Assembly: GCA_030372965.1 (NCBI GenBank)
Contig: JAUCQC010000019.1
Span: forward strand, 1-39,756
Direction of reading: 5' to 3'
Origin: a bacterium
Lineage (GTDB): Bacteria > Zhuqueibacterota > QNDG01 > DTFT01
DNA: 39,756 nucleotides
Both the position numbers and the translations under genes were made by a program. Below, piece by piece: positions 32,450-39,756 of this stretch (positions within the stretch are counted from its first letter, which is position 1; every line of letters begins with the position of its first letter). The notes under the pieces are model-generated. The model did not search any database. It was not told where the DNA came from and worked only from the letters and a program-made list of their open reading frames with translations.

Positions 32450-33751
32450 TCATATCAGGTCTTCGTTCACCTTGATGTACATGGTTTTTTTCAGCTGATC
32501 GATCCACTGTTTCTTCATTTTCTGCATTTTAAATTCAAGAGCGCGCGCCCTGAACTGCTCGTAATCATCGGTCAGGCTGTATTTCTGCTTCTCCCTGCGG
32601 CCCTCCATCTTCACGATGTGAAAGCCGAACTGCGTCTCGAAAGGCATGCTGATCTCGCCGACTTCCAGGGTGTCCGCCGCGTTCCGGAATTCATCGATCT
32701 GCACGTCATCCAGGGAAAACCATCCGAGATCGCCCCCCTGCGCCCGGGTGCTGGAATCGTCCGAGCATTCCCTGGCGAGGGCATTGAAGTCCTCCCCCTT
32801 CATGGCCCTCTCCCGGACCGCCGCTATCCGCTGGAGCACGATTTCATCGTCCTTCCCGCTTTTCTCGATGCGGATCAGTATGTGCCTGCAATGAATCTGG
32901 TCCCCCCTCTTTTCCACAGCCTGGATCAGGTGGAACCCCACAGGCGTTTCCACCACATCCGAGACCTGCCCCGGGTTCAGCTGAAAAGCCGCTTCTTCAA
33001 ATGCCGGGAACAGGGTGCCGCGATCCACGAAACCGAGGTCTCCGCCGCGGCCCGCGGTGCCCGGATCTTCCGACGCCTCCCGGGCGAGAGCCTCGAACGA
33101 TTCTCCCTTGCGGATTCGGTCCCGGATCTGCCGCACCCTCTCCAGGGACTTGACGCGGCTCGCCTCGCCCGGCTGGATCCGGAGCAGGATCTGGCTCAGC
33201 CGAACCGTCGGCTTCTTCTCCGGCAGGCTGTCCCGGATGGATTCATAGAACGATTCGACCTCGCGCCTCGAAACCTGCAGGCCCCTGAATTTGGTGTTCT
33301 GGAGTTCCCGGACGATCATCATGTTCTTCACTTCTTCCCGGTGGTCGCGCTTGATCTTCTTGATCGGCGCGCCGAACTGGGCTTCCACTTTCGCCTCGGA
33401 CCCCATCTGCTGGACCAGGGACCGGATCCGGTTTTCCAGCTCCGCCTCCACCTTGGCGTCATCGACGGTCACGGTGTCTTCCTTGGCCTTGGCCATCATC
33501 ACCCGGTCGTCGATGAGGTTTTGCAGAATGTCGTGTTTCAGCGCCTGGTATTCGGCCGGATGATCGGCTGGCCGCAGTCCGGTTTGAAGCGCGTAATACT
33601 GCGCCATCTGCTCCAATTCCGATTTCTGGACGATTTCGTCCCCGACCACAGCGACCACTCCGTCCAGGATCTCCTGGCCGGTCGACACGGCCGAAGCCGC
33701 CAGAAAGAGCGCCGCCCACAAGGCGGCGCCCCGATTATTCCATTTTTTCAC
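32450..33751 (-). CDS. surA: SurA-type periplasmic chaperone/peptidyl-prolyl isomerase
   Basis: 433 aa, E. coli SurA length, from GTG 33751. Signal peptide 1-26 (AALFLAASAVSTGQ); N-terminal SurA domain with VVAVVGDEIVQKSELEQM; then two parvulin domains, about 180-280 (RLSQILLRI, GGDLGFVDRG, VGFHLIQA) and about 287-390 (CRHILIRI, GGDLGWFSLDD, FGFHIVKM); a short C-terminal helix as in SurA. It escorts unfolded outer-membrane proteins through the periplasm. GGAG sits 7 bases before this GTG; an ATG at 33820 would add 23 residues before the signal peptide and is less likely. Third isomerase in the operon, closed by the terminator. Confidence 0.92.
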   Translation of the reverse strand: MKKWNNRGAALWAALFLAASAVSTGQEILDGVVAVVGDEIVQKSELEQMAQYYALQTGLRPADHPAEYQALKHDILQNLIDDRVMMAKAKEDTVTVDDAKVEAELENRIRSLVQQMGSEAKVEAQFGAPIKKIKRDHREEVKNMMIVRELQNTKFRGLQVSRREVESFYESIRDSLPEKKPTVRLSQILLRIQPGEASRVKSLERVRQIRDRIRKGESFEALAREASEDPGTAGRGGDLGFVDRGTLFPAFEEAAFQLNPGQVSDVVETPVGFHLIQAVEKRGDQIHCRHILIRIEKSGKDDEIVLQRIAAVRERAMKGEDFNALARECSDDSSTRAQGGDLGWFSLDDVQIDEFRNAADTLEVGEISMPFETQFGFHIVKMEGRREKQKYSLTDDYEQFRARALEFKMQKMKKQWIDQLKKTMYIKVNEDLI

Positions 33752-33758
33752 CCGGCTA

Positions 33759-33762
33759 CTCC
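33759..33762 (-). promoter_or_regulatory. ribosome binding site deciding the surA start (GTG 33751)
   Basis: GGAG with 7-base spacing to GTG 33751; it selects this start over the more upstream ATG, which would leave an unusually long N-region on the signal peptide. Confidence 0.7.
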
Positions 33763-33849
33763 AGGATGCCGGGCCCCGGATCTCGTGATCCGCGGGACCG
33801 GCGTTAGGGTTTGCGCGCATCGTCCCCGCCGCGCTCCAGGCGGGCCGCT

Positions 33850-34695
33850 CTAGTTCCTTCCGGCCTCGGGAGCGGACGGGCTTATGCTGACCTTCCGGCT
33901 GCCCTTCAATTGATACAGCAGATCGTAATAGACTTTTCGCTCCTTTTCAACCCGGAGTCTCTGCATGATCTCGCCGCGGACTTCGGCCAGACTCCGCGTT
34001 TCGCCCTTGACGTGCCTGCCGATCAGCTTGATCAGGTGAAACCCCTGGCTGCTCCGGATGACCGGCGAGAGACCGCCTTCAGCCAGAGAGAACGCGGCGC
34101 GTGAGAGTTCCGGAATCATGTCGCCCCTCCGGATGAATCCCGTGTCTCCGCCTTTCCCGCGAAAAGAGTCCACCGACCGTTCGCGGGCCGTCTCTTCGAA
34201 GGATTTGCCGGCCTTTATCTCCTGAAGCGCGGCCTCGGCGTCGGCCTGCGTCCGCGTCAGAATGTGCAGAAAGCGGACTTCGTCCTCTTCGACCGTGAAC
34301 AGGGATTTGTTTTTTTCATAAAAAGCGGCCGCTTCATCGTCCGTGATGCGGACCTTATCCGAGAATTCCTTCTCGATCAGCTTGTTGATCAGAAGCTGAT
34401 TCCCGATCTGCTCGAGCTCCCATTTCAGGTCCCCGTCCAGTCCACGCCGCCGGGCTTCCTGCGCGAGCAGTTCCTCGTTGACCCAGTTGTTGATGAATTC
34501 CGTCTCCTGCGACTGCGGCAGTCCCTGTTTCTCCATCCGGCTTCGGAGGGCCTTGACCGTCAGCTCGGCCTTGCCGACCCGGGCGGCGACCTGGTCGTCG
34601 CCGCTCCGGTCGCGGCAGCCGGCCGTCCAGAGACAGGCCGACGCCAGGCACGGCCACATGGCGGCCCGCAGGAAACGGCCGGTCTTACTGCGCAT
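33850..34695 (-). CDS. parvulin-type peptidyl-prolyl isomerase lipoprotein
   Basis: 281 aa from ATG 34695. Lipobox T-A-G-C27 followed by RDRSGDDQV. N-terminal SurA-like helical domain (FINNWVNEELLAQEARRRGL) and one parvulin domain about 135-235 (FLHILTRT, GGDTGFIRRGDMI, SQGFHLIKLI). A PrsA-like or SurA-like folding factor anchored in a membrane and facing the periplasm. Start uncertain: 34722 gives a longer N-terminus; 34695 overlaps the upstream gene by only 11 bases and has AGG upstream. It is encoded between two other isomerases. Confidence 0.88.
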   Translation of the reverse strand: MRSKTGRFLRAAMWPCLASACLWTAGCRDRSGDDQVAARVGKAELTVKALRSRMEKQGLPQSQETEFINNWVNEELLAQEARRRGLDGDLKWELEQIGNQLLINKLIEKEFSDKVRITDDEAAAFYEKNKSLFTVEEDEVRFLHILTRTQADAEAALQEIKAGKSFEETARERSVDSFRGKGGDTGFIRRGDMIPELSRAAFSLAEGGLSPVIRSSQGFHLIKLIGRHVKGETRSLAEVRGEIMQRLRVEKERKVYYDLLYQLKGSRKVSISPSAPEAGRN

Positions 34696-36415
34696 TCGCG
34701 GCCTGCTGAAGGACCTTTTCATCGATGGTGATCCGGAGTTTGGCTTTCTGCTCCTCCAGCCACGCCTTTTCCCTGTCTCTGCGGATGGAGCGGATCAGAT
34801 CCTGCCGGACCCGCATCTCCACGGTTTCAAAGGGGCGCGCTTTTTTCTCCCGCTTGGAAAGCACCTTGAAAACGGAGAACTGCCCGTTCTTCAATTCGAT
34901 GGGACCTCCGGTGTCCCCGCGTTTCGCTTTCAAAAGATAAGGCGCGAGTTCGCCGTATTGACTGACCGGTTTGAGGTCGAAAATTCCGTTTTTCTGTTTC
35001 ATGCCGGGACGCAGGGTATGTTGTTCCGGGAAACGCCTCAGGTCCCACCGGCCTTCGGTTTCCCGCCGGATCCGTTCCGCCAGCGACCGGTCATTCACCA
35101 GCACTTCCTGAATCTGGGCCTGCGGCGGTTCGCTGTAGAGACTGTCCAAAAAGGCCTCGTAATGCGCCTTCACCGCGGCCGAATCAGGCCGGATGGATCC
35201 CCATATCTCGCGAACGTTCAGGGAATCGATCATCAGGCGTTCCATCATTCTCCGGGTTCTCTGTTTCACCAGGTCGTGCCCGGCCAGTCCGCTTCTCTCA
35301 GCCGAAGCGATCAGAAGGTCCGTCATCACCCACCGGTCAATGGTGTTCATCAGCGCCTCGCGCGTGCCGATGTTCACGCTGTTGATGAAACCCTTTTCAT
35401 CGAGCCGCTGGATGATGGTCTCGGTCGTGATCGTCTTGTTCCTGTCCTTGAACCGGGCCAGCTCCGCTTTGCGGACGGATTCCGGGAGCCGACGGAGCGA
35501 ATCCCGGAGTTCCTCCCTGAAAAACTGCCGGCTGCCCTTGAAATGCGCGAGCAGGCTGTCAATGCCCGGTTCCGACCATGCGAATCCGCTCTTCGTTCTC
35601 AGCCGGTCCACATACTGCTTTTCCTTCTCGGTGAGCAGGGACCGCCGTTCCCGCTCGAGCTGACCGCGTATCTGGTCCTTGGCTTTTTCGTACGGAAGCC
35701 TTTCCTTGGGCTGTATTTCCTCCACCTTCAAAATATGGAATCCCGATTTGTTCCGGACGGGCTCTGAAACCGTCCCGGCTTTCATGGAGAAAACAGCGTT
35801 GAGCACCGGGTCATCGCTGCGCGTGTATTGAATGACGCCCATCAGCCCGCCGTTGAACGCGGTCTTCGGGTCTTCTGAAAACTGGCGGGCCATTTCCAGG
35901 TAGGATTCGCCCTTCCGGATGCGGTTGTAGACATCCGTGGCTTTTTGTTTCACGCTGTCCTCCCGGGCCGGATCCGCAGGCTGGGGCAGCTTGAAGACGA
36001 TATCCCGGATGAGGATCTGTTTGGCGGATTTGGCGTAGAAATCCCGGATGTCCTTTTCGGGTACGACCGGGCTCAGAATTTCGATGTCATACATCCGCTG
36101 AAGCATCGCCCGCTGGACTTCGGGTTTCATGATTTTCTGCAGGGCGCTGTCCTTGTCCAGTTTGGCGCGGTACGCGGCCATCAACTTGATCTTCCTGTCA
36201 ATGAGAGCGTCGAGCGCTTTCCGGTATTTTTCTGAAGCGGGCTGATCGGCCCTGCTGAACATGCTGGTCCGGCTGACTTCATTGTTGAGTTCGGAGAGGG
36301 TGACTTTTTCCCGATTCCCGATTCTCGCGACGACCGGATCCTTTTTGCCGCATCCGGAGAACGCCAGAAGGGCGACGAACGACGCAAACACAGCCAGTTT
36401 GGTGACCGACTTCAT
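34685..36415 (-). CDS. two-domain SurA/PpiC-type isomerase lipoprotein
   Basis: 576 aa from ATG 36415. Lipobox F-S-G-C22 then GKKDPVVARIG. SurA_N-like segment (RKALDALIDRKIKLMAAYRA), first parvulin domain about 155-255 (ILIRDIVFKL, FNGGLMGVIQYTRSD, NKSGFHILKVEEI), a second helical pair (about 280-430) and a second parvulin-like domain about 440-540 (LRPGMKQKNGIFD, NGQFSVFKVL) that lacks most consensus residues and may be inactive. It resembles PpiD/PrsA proteins of FCB bacteria. GGAGGAG is directly upstream of the ATG. It follows mfd after 47 bases and overlaps the next lipoprotein. Confidence 0.9.
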   Translation of the reverse strand: MKSVTKLAVFASFVALLAFSGCGKKDPVVARIGNREKVTLSELNNEVSRTSMFSRADQPASEKYRKALDALIDRKIKLMAAYRAKLDKDSALQKIMKPEVQRAMLQRMYDIEILSPVVPEKDIRDFYAKSAKQILIRDIVFKLPQPADPAREDSVKQKATDVYNRIRKGESYLEMARQFSEDPKTAFNGGLMGVIQYTRSDDPVLNAVFSMKAGTVSEPVRNKSGFHILKVEEIQPKERLPYEKAKDQIRGQLERERRSLLTEKEKQYVDRLRTKSGFAWSEPGIDSLLAHFKGSRQFFREELRDSLRRLPESVRKAELARFKDRNKTITTETIIQRLDEKGFINSVNIGTREALMNTIDRWVMTDLLIASAERSGLAGHDLVKQRTRRMMERLMIDSLNVREIWGSIRPDSAAVKAHYEAFLDSLYSEPPQAQIQEVLVNDRSLAERIRRETEGRWDLRRFPEQHTLRPGMKQKNGIFDLKPVSQYGELAPYLLKAKRGDTGGPIELKNGQFSVFKVLSKREKKARPFETVEMRVRQDLIRSIRRDREKAWLEEQKAKLRITIDEKVLQQAANAQ

Positions 36416-36417
36416 AT

Positions 36418-36424
36418 CTCCTCC
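36418..36424 (-). promoter_or_regulatory. strong ribosome binding site GGAGGAG deciding the start at 36415
   Basis: GGAGGAG two bases before ATG 36415 is the best SD in the window; it fixes the start at the lipobox-bearing signal peptide rather than at the ATG 17 codons upstream (36466), which would overlap the end of mfd. Confidence 0.8.
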
Positions 36425-36462
36425 ATTGGGTGCCTGTGTAACCGATTGAAAAATATACTGAA

Positions 36463-39400
36463 TCACTCCACTCTTTGCAAGATGTTTTTCGCTTCTCCGA
36501 ACGGATTCCGGCCCTCCATCGGAATCAGCATGCCGAATCCGCCCTTCTCCAGAAAGCGGACCGGCTGAGGCATGGAATCCACGATTGAACGAATTCGTTT
36601 CGAAAATTGTTCCGGATCCGGAAACCGGTCGGACCAGGTATCGTCGAAAACCAGCCGCAACCGGTTCTTTTCCAGCACGACTTTGCGGAACCCCCTGGCC
36701 GCGCCTTCCATGCGGAGCCGGCTGGACTCGAGAAGGGTCCGGGCCTCGACCGGCAGGGGGCCGAATCGGTCCTTCAGCTCAGCCTCGAACTCGTCCACTT
36801 CAGCCGGGACGCGCATGGCGGCAAGCCTGCGGTACAGGTTGACGCGCAGGCTTTCGTCGTCCACGTAGAATTCCGGAAGAAAAGCCGGCTCGTCCACGTC
36901 CACCTGGCATTCGATGCCCGATGTTTCGGCCGGCGCCTCCCCCTTCTCCTCCTTGATTTCCCGGACCGCTTCCTCCACGAGCTTCATGTACAGATCATAG
37001 CCCAGGGCGTCCATGTTCCCGCTCTGTTCCACGCCGAGCAGGTTTCCGGCCCCGCGTATCTCCAGGTCGCGCTGCGCGATCTGGAATCCGGAGCCGAGTT
37101 CGGTGAATTCCTCGATCGTGCGCAGCCGTTTGACGGACTCCGGGCTCAGGAGGTCGAACGGCGGGGTGAACAGGTAGGCGTACGCCTGGTGGTCGGACCG
37201 GCCGACTCTGCCTCTCAGCTGGTACAGCTGGGCGAGCCCCATCTGGTCCGCGCGGTTGATCAGGAGCGTGTTGACATTGGGCAGGTCCAGGCCGGACTCG
37301 ATGATGGTCGTGGACACCAGACACTGGTAGCGGCCTCGGTCGAAATCGAGCATCACCCGTTCCAGTTCGTGCCCCTCCATGCGGCCGTGGGCCACGGCCA
37401 CGGCCAGGCCGGGAACCAGGCGCCTGAGCATGTCCGCCACCGCGAAAATGGAATGGATCCGGTTGTGGACGAAGAAGACCTGGCCGCCCCTGCTTGTTTC
37501 GCGCCGGATCGCCTCCACGATGACCTCCTCCGAAAAGGGAAGCACCTCGGTGATGATGGGCCGCCTGTCCTTGGGAGGCGTGTTGATGAGGGACATGTCG
37601 CGTATGCCCATGAGCGAGAAATAGAGCGTTCTCGGTATGGGCGTGGCCGAAAGCGTGAGCACATCCACGCTCTTCCGGAGCGTTTTCAGCTTCTCCTTGT
37701 GACGGACCCCGAATCGCTGTTCCTCGTCGATGACGAGGAGCCCGAGATTCCGGAACCCCACATCCTTCGATATCAGCCGGTGCGTGCCGATCAGAACGTC
37801 GATTTTTCCGGCCTTCGCTTTCTCGATGATCTGCTTCTGCTCCTTCGGGCTCCTGAATCTCGACAGCATTCCCACGGATACGGGAAACCGGCCGAGCCGC
37901 TCGCGGAAAGTCCGGTAATGCTGCTCGGCCAGAATGGTGGTCGGAACGAGCACGGCCGCCTGCTTCCCATCCGTCACGCACTTGAAGGCCGCGCGCACCG
38001 CCACCTCGGTTTTGCCGAATCCGACATCCCCGCAGACCAGCCTGTCCATGGGCCTGGGCTTCTCCATGTCCTGCCGCACGTCCTCGATGGCCGCGGTCTG
38101 GTCGGATGTCTCGTCGTAAGGGAAGCTCGCCTCGAGCTCCTTCTGCCACGTGGAATCGGGCGGAAACGCGTGGCCCGGCAGCATCTGGCGGGACGAGTAG
38201 AGCGCGATCAGATCCCTGGCCACGGCCTTGACGCTCTCTTTCGTCCGGCTCTTCAATTTTTCCCACTGCCCGCCGCCCAGCTTGCTCAACGCCGGTTCCG
38301 TCCCCTCCCGGCCCCGGTATTTCTGCACCCGCTCCATTTTCTCCACCGGAACGTACAGCCTGTCGCCCTCCAGGTAGAGCACGGCAAGGCATTCCCGTTC
38401 CACGTCGCGGATCCTGATCTTTTCAAGTCCCTGGTACTTGCCGATGCCGTGATCGACGTGGACGATGAAGTCGCCGGGCTGAAGAGAGGACAGTTCCCTG
38501 ATGGGAATGCCGTCGCGGAAACGCTCCTTTTTTCTTTTCCTGAAAATCCTGCCGAAAAGATCGCTTTCGGTCAGCACGTGGCCCGAGGGTTCAGGAAGTG
38601 AAAAACCGCGCTTGAGAGGCCCGATAACCAGCCGGACCTCCGGGATGGGATCTTCCGCCAGCTGAAGCACGTCCGAGAGCCGTTTTTTCTGGCTTTCGTT
38701 CTCGCAAAGAATCCAGACCGGTTCGCTTTTCGCCGTGAGCTCGGACAAACCCCGACGTATGTCCGCGACCTGCGGCCCCGGCTTGAACGGGCTCCGTCCG
38801 CCCAGATCGACGCAATCGCCGCCGCCCGCCAAAGTGTGAAAACGGCAGATCGGATACGGCCGCATCAGGGAATCGATGGATTCCGGATCCCAGACGCCCT
38901 TGCGTTCCTTCTGCCGATCCTTCTCGATCTGCGCCATCATCCATTCCGGATCCTCGAGGAAAATCAGGCTTTTCGCCGGAAGGTACTGGAACAGGGAGCC
39001 CGAGGCCTCCTTCTCCATGGAAGGCGCGGAAACCAGGACCAGCTCGCCGGCCCGGCCCGTCGAAAGCTGAGAAGCCACATCGAAGGTCCTGATGGACTCG
39101 ATTCTGTCGCCGAAAAATTCAATGCGGTGGGGCGGTTCTCCGGTCAGCGGGAAAATATCGAGAATGCCGCCCCTGAGGCTGAATTCGCCCGGCGCTTCAA
39201 CCATGCTTTCCCGGACATACCCGAAATCGACCAACCGTCCGGTCAGGCCGGACAGATTCCACTCCGCGCCGCCGGACAACCGAATCAGCGTCTGTTCCAG
39301 GGATCCCGGCTGGGGAAGCTTCTGAATGACGCCGTCCGTCGTGGTTGAAACGAACTTGAGCCTCGCCAGCATGAGGTCCCGGAGCACTTCCATGCGCATT

Positions 39401-39705
39401 CCGGTTTTTCTCGGATTCAGCTGGACCTTGTCCCCGTCTTCACCGTCGCCTCCGGGAAAAAACGCGGACTGATCGCCGCCGAGCAGGGCGTCCATCTCTT
39501 CGGCAACCCATTCGGCTTCCTCGCGGTCCGGGAAAACCGCGAGTATCACAGGCCCGAGCCTCGCGGAGACGAGGGACAGGAAAAGCGTTTTCATGGAGCC
39601 GGCCAGACCCTTGATGTCCACGGACGCGCCGCGGACCATGGCCGTGTCCAGGCTTTTTTCCTGCACGGACTCCCAGATCGATGATTGAATTCGGGAAAGG
39701 GGCAT
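36463..39705 (-). CDS. mfd: transcription-repair coupling factor Mfd
   Basis: 1080 aa from ATG 39705; complete. N-terminal UvrB-homology part (PGEFSLRGGILDIFP, RIEFFGDRIESIRTFD), RNA polymerase-interacting domain (LQPGDFIVHVDHGIGKYQGL), then the superfamily 2 translocase: GDVGFGKTE (Walker A, about 558), DEEQRFG (about 660), LSATPIPRTL, the TIIESGLDLPNVNTLLI and QLYQLRGRVGRS motifs, and a C-terminal D7/TRCF domain. It removes RNA polymerase stalled at lesions and recruits UvrA. The frame appears to continue upstream through M-C-I-R-D-R, but that is adapter, not genome; only ten native bases remain before the start, so no promoter or SD can be judged. First gene of an operon with three isomerases. 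Confidence 0.96.
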   Translation of the reverse strand: MPLSRIQSSIWESVQEKSLDTAMVRGASVDIKGLAGSMKTLFLSLVSARLGPVILAVFPDREEAEWVAEEMDALLGGDQSAFFPGGDGEDGDKVQLNPRKTGMRMEVLRDLMLARLKFVSTTTDGVIQKLPQPGSLEQTLIRLSGGAEWNLSGLTGRLVDFGYVRESMVEAPGEFSLRGGILDIFPLTGEPPHRIEFFGDRIESIRTFDVASQLSTGRAGELVLVSAPSMEKEASGSLFQYLPAKSLIFLEDPEWMMAQIEKDRQKERKGVWDPESIDSLMRPYPICRFHTLAGGGDCVDLGGRSPFKPGPQVADIRRGLSELTAKSEPVWILCENESQKKRLSDVLQLAEDPIPEVRLVIGPLKRGFSLPEPSGHVLTESDLFGRIFRKRKKERFRDGIPIRELSSLQPGDFIVHVDHGIGKYQGLEKIRIRDVERECLAVLYLEGDRLYVPVEKMERVQKYRGREGTEPALSKLGGGQWEKLKSRTKESVKAVARDLIALYSSRQMLPGHAFPPDSTWQKELEASFPYDETSDQTAAIEDVRQDMEKPRPMDRLVCGDVGFGKTEVAVRAAFKCVTDGKQAAVLVPTTILAEQHYRTFRERLGRFPVSVGMLSRFRSPKEQKQIIEKAKAGKIDVLIGTHRLISKDVGFRNLGLLVIDEEQRFGVRHKEKLKTLRKSVDVLTLSATPIPRTLYFSLMGIRDMSLINTPPKDRRPIITEVLPFSEEVIVEAIRRETSRGGQVFFVHNRIHSIFAVADMLRRLVPGLAVAVAHGRMEGHELERVMLDFDRGRYQCLVSTTIIESGLDLPNVNTLLINRADQMGLAQLYQLRGRVGRSDHQAYAYLFTPPFDLLSPESVKRLRTIEEFTELGSGFQIAQRDLEIRGAGNLLGVEQSGNMDALGYDLYMKLVEEAVREIKEEKGEAPAETSGIECQVDVDEPAFLPEFYVDDESLRVNLYRRLAAMRVPAEVDEFEAELKDRFGPLPVEARTLLESSRLRMEGAARGFRKVVLEKNRLRLVFDDTWSDRFPDPEQFSKRIRSIVDSMPQPVRFLEKGGFGMLIPMEGRNPFGEAKNILQRVE

Positions 39706-39715
39706 TATTAAATAT

Positions 39716-39756
39716 CTGTCTCTTATACACATCTGACGCTGCCGACGAGTTCCGAA
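39716..39756 (+). other. Nextera transposon adapter left at the contig end
   Basis: 39716-39734 is the 19-base Tn5 mosaic end (plus strand CTGTCTCTTATACACATCT); 39735-39748 (GACGCTGCCGACGA) completes the Nextera read-through sequence, and the last 8 bases occupy the place of an i5 index. Translated on the minus strand it gives MCIRDR or MYKRQ, well-known adapter artefacts in protein databases. The native sequence ends at or before 39715. Confidence 0.98.

Noticed and set aside
36607-38601. Long plus-strand open frame of about 660 codons opposite mfd
   Set aside because: Shadow of a highly conserved minus-strand gene; composition rich in His/Gln/Val/Arg with no domain.
39706-39732. Longer Mfd start giving an MCIRDR N-terminus
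   Set aside because: These codons are Nextera adapter.

Overview
The window is one continuous stretch of a GC-rich bacterial genome (about 60% GC by eye), almost certainly a contig from metagenome or short-read sequencing, because its right end carries an unremoved Nextera transposon adapter. I find 31 protein genes, all on the minus strand, so transcription runs from right to left. I see no tRNA, rRNA, CRISPR array, insertion sequence or prophage, and no gap between genes longer than 300 bases. The gene content points to the Fibrobacteres-Chlorobi-Bacteroidetes (FCB) superphylum or one of its uncultured relatives: a large secreted protein ends in the YPNPFNP-type C-terminal sorting domain linked to type IX secretion, DUF4159 and DUF4175 proteins lie side by side, and a secreted protein of a family I associate with Bacteroidetes-like genomes sits next to them. 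I cannot name the phylum from sequence alone.

In order of transcription (right to left): (1) mfd, then three SurA/PpiC-type peptidyl-prolyl isomerases (two lipoproteins and a SurA homologue), closed by a strong intrinsic terminator at 32396-32424. (2) An envelope cluster of DUF4159, a giant DUF4175 membrane/coiled-coil protein, a TPR lipoprotein and a secreted protein of unknown function, ending in a hairpin at 25191-25221. (3) yjbQ-thiL-ftsE-ftsX, every junction an ATGA overlap, behind its own promoter. (4) The heat-shock unit hrcA-grpE-dnaJ (no dnaK), with a strong promoter and a dyad in the place where CIRCE would normally be, followed by a ComEA-like gene. (5) A PilM-like gene and a PilN/O-like gene, then rsmD, coaD, pta, a remarkable bioY-envC in-frame fusion, and holB. 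(6) ricT-metG-tatD-rsmA, tightly coupled, in an order that recalls the holB-ricT...metS-tatD-ksgA region of Bacillus, then recO. (7) A three-gene envelope unit: a TPR/CsgG-like periplasmic protein, a two-propeller secreted protein and an outer-membrane beta-barrel.

Most of the window is ordinary core genome (translation, replication and repair, ribosome maturation, CoA and thiamine metabolism, chaperones, division). The parts that deserve attention are the BioY-EnvC fusion with a degenerate LytM domain (in the same window as ftsEX), the DUF4159-DUF4175-TPR-unknown envelope operon without its usual MoxR/Bat companions, the reduced PilM/PilN-like pair, the possible non-CIRCE operator of hrcA, the yjbQ-thiL coupling, and three different short-period repeat arrays (periods 7, 8 and 9 bases) placed at operon junctions, one of which has become the C-terminus of RsmA.
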